Shown in pieces: positions 1 through 6,525 of a stretch of 6,525 nt of DNA. The position numbers and the translations under genes are program-made. The stretch comes from Phenylobacterium sp. (GTDB lineage Bacteria; Pseudomonadota; Alphaproteobacteria; Caulobacterales; Caulobacteraceae). The stretch covers positions 1 through 6,525 of the forward strand of contig JAQVDF010000122.1 of the NCBI GenBank assembly GCA_028698405.1, written 5' to 3'. Numbering within the stretch: the first letter of the stretch is position 1; every line of letters begins with the position of its first letter. Below the pieces are notes generated by a model. It searched no databases. It worked only from the letters and a program-made list of their open reading frames with translations, and was not told where the DNA came from.

Positions 1-332
1 GCCGCCTCGGGCGCAGCTTCCGGGGCCTTGGCCTTCGGCGTCTCGGCGGGCGTCTCCGCCGCCTGCGGCCTGGGCGACGGCGGGGCGGCCCCCTCGCCCG
101 ACAGCCTCGCGATGGGCGTGTTGACCTTCACCTCCTGGGTCCCCTCGGGCACCAGGATTTCTTCCACGACGCCGTCGTCGACGGCCTCGACCTCCATAGT
201 CGCCTTGTCGGTCTCGATCTCGGCGATCACGTCGCCGGCGGCGACCTTGTCGCCCACCTTCACGTGCCACTTGGCGAGCGCGCCCTCCTCCATGGTGGGC
301 GACAGGGCGGGCATCAGAACATCGACGGGCAT
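1..332 (-). CDS. pdhC: Pyruvate dehydrogenase E2, dihydrolipoamide acetyltransferase (N-terminal part)
   Basis: E2 core subunit of the pyruvate dehydrogenase complex, which moves the acetyl group from E1 to CoA through a swinging lipoyl arm. Only the first 110 codons are in the window; the gene runs off the left edge. Residues 4-81 are a lipoyl domain: it opens with [13 protein letters not shown], and the lipoylated lysine is K43 in the motif [12 protein letters not shown]. From about residue 82 an Ala/Pro/Glu/Lys-rich flexible linker follows; the E1/E3-binding and catalytic domains must lie outside. The ATG at 332 puts the lipoyl domain right at the N-terminus, as in the family; GAAG just upstream is only a weak ribosome site. 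The gene lies 36 bases after the GFA gene and in the same frame, so the first in-frame stop upstream is the GFA stop itself. Translation may depend partly on coupling. The E2 identity (rather than another lipoyl protein) rests on the PDH context. Confidence 0.93.
   Translation of the reverse strand, partial: MPVDVLMPALSPTMEEGALAKWHVKVGDKVAAGDVIAEIETDKATMEVEAVDDGVVEEILVPEGTQEVKVNTPIARLSGEGAAPPSPRPQAAETPAETPKAKAPEAAPEA
90..323 (-). repeat. Lipoyl-domain coding repeat, copy in pdhC
   Basis: This stretch codes for the pdhC lipoyl domain and matches 1951-2184 in pdhB, in the same orientation, without gaps. The two translated domains are identical at 69 of 78 positions, and the DNA is also clearly alike, including runs around the lipoyl-lysine codon. 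It is an intragenic duplication rather than a mobile repeat. Confidence 0.85.
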
Positions 333-368
333 GGCTTCAGGCGCTCGGCGTGGCTGCGACGCGGCAGG

Positions 369-782
369 TCATGAGAACTCCTTGGACAGGTGGGCCAGCT
401 CGTGGGCGTGGGCCTCCCAGTTGCGGCCGTCGAAGGCGGTGACGTGCAGCGTCAGCCCCTCCACCTCGTCCAGACAACGGGCGTTGACGCTCCACCCGTC
501 CGGGTTGGACCGCGGGCGGTAGAAGCTCTTGATCCCGCACTCGGCGCAGAACAGGTGCCGCGCCGTGCGCGTGTTGAAGGTGTATTCGCTCAGCCGCTCG
601 GCGCCCTTGAGCAGCCGGAAACGGCTCTCCGGCACGATGACGTGCACGTAGCCGGACTTGGCGCACATCGAGCAGTTGCAGGTCTGGGCCTCCACCACGG
701 GCGGCAGGCTGACCTCGAAGCGCACGCCGCCGCAGTGGCAGCCGCCCACCCGCCAGGAGAAGGCGTCGGCCGCGCTAGCCAC
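369..782 (-). CDS. GFA-family (glutathione-dependent formaldehyde-activating-like) zinc protein
   Basis: Small 137-residue protein of the GFA/CENP-V fold, probably cytosolic. All seven expected zinc-ligand cysteines are present: C15-x-C17 in GGCHCG, C35-x-C37-x-x-C40 in CNCSMC, and C79-x-x-C82 in LFCAECG. In characterised Gfa the CxC/CxxC set binds a structural zinc and the CxCxxC set the catalytic zinc. Gfa condenses formaldehyde with glutathione, but most short members like this one have no known substrate, so a formaldehyde role is not established. The start is GTG at 782; the reading overlaps the end of pdhB by 8 bases, and GGTGAG just upstream can serve as ribosome site. This predicts translational coupling to pdhB. 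An internal GTG at codon 12 would remove only residues ahead of the zinc motif. Its place between pdhB and pdhC suggests co-transcription with PDH; a functional link is inference. Confidence 0.88.
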   Translation of the reverse strand: MASAADAFSWRVGGCHCGGVRFEVSLPPVVEAQTCNCSMCAKSGYVHVIVPESRFRLLKGAERLSEYTFNTRTARHLFCAECGIKSFYRPRSNPDGWSVNARCLDEVEGLTLHVTAFDGRNWEAHAHELAHLSKEFS

Positions 783-2190
783 GGTAGCTCACCGCCTTGG
801 CGGCCTTCACGATCCGCTCGACCGACGGCAGCGACAGGGCCTCCAGGTTGGCCGCGTAGGGCAGAGGCACGTCCTCCTGGTGCACCCGCGCGGGCGGCGC
901 GTCCAGCCAGTCGAAGGCGTGTTCGATCACTCGGGCGATCACCTCGGCGCCGACGCCCATCGGCCCCCAGCCTTCCTCGACGGTGACCAGCCGGTTGGTC
1001 TTCTTGACGCTCTCGACGACCGTCTCGTGGTCGAGCGGGCGAAGGGTGCGAAGGTCGATCACCTCGGCATCGATGCCGTCTGCGGCCAGCTCCTCGGCCG
1101 CCTTCAGCGCCAGGCCCACCATCCGCGAGTGGGCCACGAGCGTCACGCCGTCGCCTTCGCGGCGGATCTTGGCCTTGCCGAGCGGCACGACCCAGTCGTC
1201 GACTTCCGGGACGTCGAACTCCTGGCCGTAGAGCATCTCGTGCTCCAGGAAGACGACCGGGTTCGGGTCACGGATCGCCGCCTTGAGCAGGCCCTTGGCG
1301 TCGGCGGCGTCGTAGGGGGCGACCACCTTCAGCCCGGGCACGTGGGCGTACCAAGCCGAATAGTCCTGGCTGTGTTGGGCGGCGACGCGGGCCGCAGCCC
1401 CGTTCGGCCCGCGGAACACCACCGGGCAGCGGATCTGGCCGCCGGACATGTAGTTGGTCTTGGCCGCCGAATTGATGATCTGGTCGATCGCCTGCATGGC
1501 GAAGTTCCAGGTCATGAACTCGACGATGGGCTTGAGGCCGGCCATCGAGGCCCCGACGCCGAGCCCCGCGAAGCCGTGCTCGGTGATCGGGGTGTCGACC
1601 ACCCGACGGTCGCCGAACTCCTGCAGGAGGTCGCGGCTGACCTTGTAGGCGCCCTGATATTGGGCGACTTCCTCGCCCATCAGGAACACGGTCTCGTCGC
1701 GGCGCATCTCCTCGGCCATGGCGTCGCGCAGGGCGTCGCGGACGGTCTGGCGGATCATCCTGGCGCCTTCCGGCAGCTCGGGATCCTTCAGCGGCTCGGC
1801 CGCCGGGCGTACGGCCGCCGGCCCCTCGCCTTCCGGACGGTCGGCCTTGGCCTCGGCCGGGCCCTTCTTCTCCGGATCGCCGGAGGGCTCCTTCGCCGCC
1901 GGCTCGGGCTTCGCCTCGGCCTTCGGCGCAGGCTTGGCTCCGCCCGCCTCACCCTCGCCGCGCAGCCGGGCGATGGGGGTGTTGACCTTCACGTCCTCGG
2001 AGCCCTCGGGCACGAGGATTTCTTCGATCACCCCGTCGTCGACCGCCTCGACCTCCATGGTCGCCTTGTCGGTCTCGATCTCGGCGATGACGTCGCCGGC
2101 GGAGACCTTGGCGCCCACCTTCACGTGCCACTTGGAGAGCGTGCCCTCCTCCATGGTCGGCGAGAGGGCCGGCATCAGTACGTCCGTCAC
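775..2190 (-). CDS. pdhB: Pyruvate dehydrogenase E1 component, beta subunit, with N-terminal lipoyl domain
   Basis: Beta subunit of the thiamine-diphosphate E1 enzyme, which decarboxylates pyruvate and passes the acetyl group to lipoyl arms. It has 471 residues, about 140 longer than plain E1-beta, because residues 3-80 are a lipoyl domain with the modified lysine at K42 ([12 protein letters not shown]). Residues 81-142 are a Pro/Ala/Glu/Lys linker. The E1-beta body begins near M145 ([13 protein letters not shown]), with the ThDP-site acidic segment [14 protein letters not shown] near 171-184, and ends with a normal transketolase C-terminal domain. Such lipoyl-E1-beta proteins are known in Alphaproteobacteria. 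I chose GTG at 2190 because it overlaps the pdhA stop as GTGA, has GGAGG 7 bases upstream (2198-2202), and places the lipoyl domain at the N-terminus; the longer open frame upstream lies within pdhA. It forms an alpha2-beta2 heterotetramer with PdhA. Confidence 0.96.
   Translation of the reverse strand: MTDVLMPALSPTMEEGTLSKWHVKVGAKVSAGDVIAEIETDKATMEVEAVDDGVIEEILVPEGSEDVKVNTPIARLRGEGEAGGAKPAPKAEAKPEPAAKEPSGDPEKKGPAEAKADRPEGEGPAAVRPAAEPLKDPELPEGARMIRQTVRDALRDAMAEEMRRDETVFLMGEEVAQYQGAYKVSRDLLQEFGDRRVVDTPITEHGFAGLGVGASMAGLKPIVEFMTWNFAMQAIDQIINSAAKTNYMSGGQIRCPVVFRGPNGAAARVAAQHSQDYSAWYAHVPGLKVVAPYDAADAKGLLKAAIRDPNPVVFLEHEMLYGQEFDVPEVDDWVVPLGKAKIRREGDGVTLVAHSRMVGLALKAAEELAADGIDAEVIDLRTLRPLDHETVVESVKKTNRLVTVEEGWGPMGVGAEVIARVIEHAFDWLDAPPARVHQEDVPLPYAANLEALSLPSVERIVKAAKAVSYRG
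1951..2184 (-). repeat. Lipoyl-domain coding repeat, copy in pdhB
   Basis: Partner of the repeat at 90-323. The nine amino-acid differences between the domains are mostly conservative (for example T17/A, S19/A, I55/V, S64/T, with pdhB numbering); the lipoyl-lysine region is identical. Confidence 0.85.
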
Positions 2191-3215
2191 TGCGCCGCCT
2201 CCACGTAGACGTCGGTGTAGAGCTCGGAGGGATCGGGTTCGGGCGAGGTGCGGGCGAATTCGGCGGCGTCGGCGACGATCGCCTTCACCTCCGAGTCGAT
2301 CTCGCGCAGCGCCGCCTCGTCTGCGAAGCCGCGGGCTTCCAGCAGTTCCCGCAGGTGGTCGATGGGATCGCGCGTCTTGCGCACCTCCTCCACCTCCTCG
2401 CGGGTGCGGTACTTGGCCGGGTCGCTCATCGAGTGGCCGCGGTAGCGGTAGGTCTTCATCTCCAGGATGTAGGGCCCCTCGCCGCTGCGGGCGTGCTCGG
2501 CGGCCTTGGCGGCGGCGTCGCGGACGGCCAGCACGTCCATCCCGTCCACCTCCTCGCCCGGGATGCGGAACGATGCGCCGCGCCGGAACAGCCGCGTCTC
2601 GGCGCTGGACCGCTGGATGGCGGTGCCCATGGCGTACTGGTTGTTCTCGATGATGTAGACGGCCGGGAGGCTCCACAGCTCGGCCATGTTGAAGCTCTCG
2701 TAGACCTGGCCCTGGTTAGCCGCCCCGTCGCCGAAATAGACGAAGGTCACCTTGCCGTTGCCCCGGTAGCGGTTGGCGAAGGCCAGGCCCGTGCCGAGGC
2801 TGACCTGGGCCCCGACGATGCCGTGGCCGCCGTAGAAGTCGGCTTCGGTCGAAAACATGTGCATCGACCCCCCCTTGCCCTTGGAGGAGCCGCCGGCGCG
2901 GCCGGTCAGTTCGGCCATCACCTCACGCGGGTCCATGCCGCAGGCCAGCATGTGGCCATGGTCGCGATAACCGGTGATGACCTGGTCGCCGTCCTGCTTG
3001 ATCGCCTGGACGCCGACCGCGATCGCCTCCTGGCCGATGTAGAGGTGGCAGAAGCCGCCGATCAGTCCCATGCCGTAGAGCTGGCCAGCCCGCTCCTCGA
3101 AGCGGCGGATCAGCAGCATGTCCCGGTAGTATTTGAGAAGCTCGTCCTTGCCGGCGGCCCGCTCGGGCGCCTCGTTCGATGCTTCGGCTTTCGCGGCCTG
3201 CCGCGCACGCGCCAT
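2187..3215 (-). CDS. pdhA: Pyruvate dehydrogenase E1 component, alpha subunit
   Basis: Alpha subunit of E1; with PdhB it converts pyruvate plus lipoyl-E2 to acetyl-lipoyl-E2 and CO2. It has 342 residues, a usual length for alphaproteobacterial E1-alpha. The thiamine-diphosphate motif starts at G162-D163-G164 (GDGAANQG) and ends at N191-N192 ([10 protein letters not shown]). Other family blocks are [11 protein letters not shown] (54-64), TGYRDHGH (81-88), HGIVGAQ (131-137) and the loop [11 protein letters not shown] (256-266), which corresponds to the phosphorylation loop of eukaryotic E1-alpha. The first 20 or so residues are Ala/Arg/Glu-rich and probably disordered. The start ATG at 3215 has GGGAG six bases upstream. 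The stop codon overlaps the GTG start of pdhB by four bases, so the two subunits are probably made in step. It lies 61 bases after ftsB. Confidence 0.97.
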   Translation of the reverse strand: MARARQAAKAEASNEAPERAAGKDELLKYYRDMLLIRRFEERAGQLYGMGLIGGFCHLYIGQEAIAVGVQAIKQDGDQVITGYRDHGHMLACGMDPREVMAELTGRAGGSSKGKGGSMHMFSTEADFYGGHGIVGAQVSLGTGLAFANRYRGNGKVTFVYFGDGAANQGQVYESFNMAELWSLPAVYIIENNQYAMGTAIQRSSAETRLFRRGASFRIPGEEVDGMDVLAVRDAAAKAAEHARSGEGPYILEMKTYRYRGHSMSDPAKYRTREEVEEVRKTRDPIDHLRELLEARGFADEAALREIDSEVKAIVADAAEFARTSPEPDPSELYTDVYVEAAQ

Positions 3216-3251
3216 CGACGTCTCCCAGAACCCGTGTCGCGAGCCCTAACT

Positions 3252-3276
3252 CCGGACCGCGGCCTGCGGGTCCCGG
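3252..3276 (-). other. Small GC-rich hairpin between ftsB and pdhA
   Basis: CCGGACC (3252-3258) can pair with GGTCCCGG (3269-3276) with one bulged base, immediately after the ftsB stop. No T-run follows on the minus strand, so it is not a convincing terminator. It could act as an attenuating or RNA-stabilising element between the division gene and the PDH genes. Confidence 0.3.
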
Positions 3277-3573
3277 CTAGTGCTCGATGCGGATCACATA
3301 GTCTCTCGGATCGCTGTAGCCTAGCAGGGAGCGGGCGCGCTCTTCGAGAAGATCGCGTGACAGGCTGGAATCGCGCAGCAGCTTGGCCCTGACCTCGAGA
3401 TCAGCCCGCTCGGCCTGCAGCAGGGCCAGTTCGTGACGCTTGGCCGCGAGTTCGGCGTCCCGCACCGGCGAGGAGAGCAGCCCGCGTTCGCCGGTCAGCG
3501 CATGGAAGCCGAAATAGAAGATGAGGAACGCCAGCGCGGCGGTCGAAAAATAGGGACGCAGTCTGACGAGCAA
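3277..3573 (-). CDS. ftsB: Cell division protein FtsB (DivIC family)
   Basis: Small bitopic divisome protein that in the family joins FtsL and FtsQ and helps to activate septal peptidoglycan synthesis. The 98-residue product has the family layout: a short basic N-terminus, one transmembrane helix at about 9-27, a periplasmic coiled coil at about 37-68 rich in Glu/Leu/Arg, and the C-terminal motif DLLEERARSLLGYSDPRDYV (74-93). Its position between eno and pdhA is the usual alphaproteobacterial one and supports the call. The start is uncertain: the first usable codon in this frame is TTG at 3573, without a clear ribosome site; the only upstream alternatives before the in-frame stop at 3639-3637 are unusual codons such as ATT at 3630. 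Upstream lies a CtrA-like box (3626-3641), which would fit cell-cycle control. A hairpin separates it from pdhA. Confidence 0.9.
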   Translation of the reverse strand: MLVRLRPYFSTAALAFLIFYFGFHALTGERGLLSSPVRDAELAAKRHELALLQAERADLEVRAKLLRDSSLSRDLLEERARSLLGYSDPRDYVIRIEH

Positions 3574-3625
3574 GGGGTCGAATCCGGAAGGGAGGATCGG
3601 CGCCGACCAACCTGCCGCAGGATGC

Positions 3626-3641
3626 TTAATTCCACGCTAAC
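3626..3641 (+). promoter_or_regulatory. Candidate CtrA binding box upstream of ftsB
   Basis: TTAA (3626-3629), seven bases, then CTAAC (3637-3641) matches the Caulobacter CtrA consensus TTAA-N7-TTAAC at 8 of 9 positions. It lies in a locally AT-rich island, 53 bases upstream of the assumed ftsB start. The match is seen; binding and regulation are inference. I could not find a convincing -10 to go with it. Confidence 0.45.
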
Positions 3642-3665
3642 CGAGAAGCTTAGCCGTAGAATCTA

Positions 3666-3734
3666 CCTCCCGCGCGAAGCGGCGGGAGGGGGACCGCGCG
3701 CCGAGCGCAGCGAAAGATCGCGGGGTGGAGGGGC
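3666..3734 (+). repeat. Palindromic intergenic repeat, copy A
   Basis: The element opens with a perfect 8-bp stem, CCTCCCGC (3666-3673) and GCGGGAGG (3682-3689), around an 8-base loop, and closes with GGTGGAGGGGC (3724-3734). Its first 28 bases agree at 25 positions with the minus-strand copy B (3871-3844), and both copies share the closing GGTGGAGGGG motif. Similar GC-rich palindromes are, to my recollection, frequent between genes in Caulobacterales; that part is not shown by this window. Confidence 0.75.
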
Positions 3735-3758
3735 GGGCCACGCGCGCGGCCCCGCCCC
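3730..3758. other. Strong GC hairpin between the two repeat copies
   Basis: GGGGCGGGCC (3730-3739) pairs with GGCCCCGCCCC (3748-3758), ten base pairs with one extra C, around the loop ACGCGCGC. It overlaps the end of repeat copy A. No T-run follows on either strand, so a classical terminator is not supported. The whole gap 3574-3895 otherwise shows no convincing gene. Confidence 0.55.
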
Positions 3759-3811
3759 GGGTCCCTACTCCGCCGCCATCGAGAGCAGTCGATGCGCTTC
3801 AGCAGCGGCCT

Positions 3812-3871
3812 GCCCCCTCCACCAGTCGCTCTTCGGCGACTGCTCCCCCTCCCGTCGCTTCGTGGGGGAGG
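3812..3871 (-). repeat. Palindromic intergenic repeat, copy B (inverted)
   Basis: Read on the minus strand it starts CCTCCC at 3871, repeats the CGAAGCG loop region and CGGGAGGGGGA of copy A, and ends GGTGGAGGGGGC at 3823-3812. It contains a perfect 7-bp stem, CAGTCGC (3823-3829) with GCGACTG (3836-3842), around TCTTCG. The outer flanks TGCTCC (3841-3846) and GGAGCA (3874-3879) also pair. It sits 24 bases past the eno stop codon, so it would be in the 3' part of the eno transcript and may block 3' exonucleases. Confidence 0.75.
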
Positions 3872-3895
3872 AAGGAGCAAGCGCAAGCGGGACGG

Positions 3896-6075
<2,180 letters not shown>

Positions 6076-6083
6076 CCGCGGGA

Positions 6084-6525
6084 ATGGCGCTCGAACTTCG
6101 CGAGTTCCGGGCGAGCCGCTACCGCTCGCTCACCCGCATCGCCTATCCGGTATCCGACCTCGAGGTGTTCGTCGGCGGCAACGGCGTCGGCAAGACCAAC
6201 ATCTACCGGGCGCTGGAGCTGGTCCGCTCGGCGGCGGCGAACACCCTGGGCCTGGACCTCGCCCAGGAGGGCATGGCGTCGGCCATGTGGGCCGGCCCCC
6301 GAATGCGCAATGCGCCGGCGCAGATGAGCTTTTCGGTCGGCCTCAGCGAGCCCGGCCGAGCCCGGCCGAGCTACCGCTACGAAGTGGTGGTGGGCTTCCC
6401 CCAGCGGGTCGCCGCCCCCGCCTTCGACCAGGAGCCGCAGGTGAAGGAGGAGACGCTGACCTTCCTGGGCGGTCGCCGGCCGGTGCAGCTCCTGCACCGC
6501 AAGGGCCCTTCCCTGGCCGCCCGGG
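6084..6525 (+). CDS. AAA-family ATPase (RecF/SMC-like, N-terminal part)
   Basis: The first 147 codons of a gene that leaves the window at the right edge. The protein begins MALELREFRASRYRSL, the usual opening beta-strand of RecF/SMC-like and AAA_21-type ATPases, followed by the Walker A motif GGNGVGKTN (31-39) with K37. After it come a helix (IYRALELVRSAA) and a segment YRYEVVVGFP (about 111-120), typical of the antiparallel insertion in this family. The signature motif and Walker B, if present, lie outside. The start ATG at 6084 follows the hydratase-family stop by eight bases, and only a weak ribosome site (CGGGA) is seen, so translation is probably coupled. Function cannot be told from this part: such ATPases include predicted chromosome-maintenance, OLD-like and defence-associated proteins. 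The frame stays open to the edge and base use is like the neighbours. Confidence 0.85.
   Translation, partial: MALELREFRASRYRSLTRIAYPVSDLEVFVGGNGVGKTNIYRALELVRSAAANTLGLDLAQEGMASAMWAGPRMRNAPAQMSFSVGLSEPGRARPSYRYEVVVGFPQRVAAPAFDQEPQVKEETLTFLGGRRPVQLLHRKGPSLAAR
6348..6371 (+). repeat. Tandem 10-base repeat inside the ATPase gene
   Basis: GAGCCCGGCC occurs at 6348-6357 and again at 6358-6367, followed by GAGC. The frame with two copies continues into family-like sequence (YRYEVVVGFP), so the reading as given is intact; gain or loss of one 10-base unit would shift the frame. Confidence 0.7.

Noticed and set aside
337..372. Separate start codon at 372 (ATGACC) just after the GFA stop
   Set aside because: It opens a frame of only ten codons ending at 337, ahead of the pdhC ATG; too short to support as a gene, though it might act as a small leader.
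658..2208. Long plus-strand open frame of 516 codons opposite pdhB
   Set aside because: It is the antisense shadow of a clear E1-beta gene in GC-rich DNA; the translation is His/Gly/Leu/Arg-rich and matches no family.
3666..3689. Rho-independent terminator after eno
   Set aside because: The stem is strong, but no T-run follows it on either strand, and it fits better as part of a repeated palindrome.
3666..3871. CRISPR array or insertion sequence
   Set aside because: Only two repeat copies, in opposite orientation, without regular spacers, transposase frame or target duplication.

Overview
The window is GC-rich alphaproteobacterial chromosome, most likely from the Caulobacterales (Caulobacter/Phenylobacterium-like). 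This rests on several observations. The order eno, ftsB, pdhA, pdhB is typical of Alphaproteobacteria, and the pyruvate dehydrogenase E1-beta carries an N-terminal lipoyl domain, as known in that class. There is a near-consensus CtrA box, and the one sizeable intergenic gap holds GC-rich palindromic repeats of a kind I associate with Caulobacterales. The genus is inference.

Minus strand, read from right to left: enolase (5176-3896), a 322-base gap, the divisome protein FtsB (3573-3277), pyruvate dehydrogenase E1-alpha (3215-2187), lipoyl-domain E1-beta (2190-775), a small GFA-family zinc protein (782-369), and the start of the E2 dihydrolipoamide acetyltransferase (332 to beyond base 1). From ftsB onward the genes are tightly packed: a 4-base GTGA overlap joins pdhA to pdhB, an 8-base overlap joins pdhB to the GFA gene, and 36 bases separate the GFA gene from pdhC. 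Enolase makes phosphoenolpyruvate, and the PDH complex turns the pyruvate derived from it into acetyl-CoA, so the block links lower glycolysis to the TCA cycle with a division gene between. The GFA gene inside the PDH cluster is the most unusual gene-content feature.

The gap 3574-3895 contains no convincing gene. It holds a candidate CtrA box 53 bases upstream of ftsB and two copies of a palindromic element (25 of 28 leading bases identical) facing each other around a strong GC hairpin, an arrangement like a REP doublet (REPIN/BIME).

Plus strand: divergent from eno, with candidate promoters for both directions in 5177-5298, lies an enoyl-CoA hydratase/isomerase-family gene (5299-6075) that keeps one of the two classical catalytic glutamates. 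Eight bases later starts an AAA-family ATPase with a clear Walker A motif, cut off by the window end.

Most of the window is ordinary core metabolism. I do not see a complete undescribed system. The best leads are the embedded GFA gene, the inverted repeat pair, the CtrA-like box at ftsB, and the crotonase-ATPase pair.
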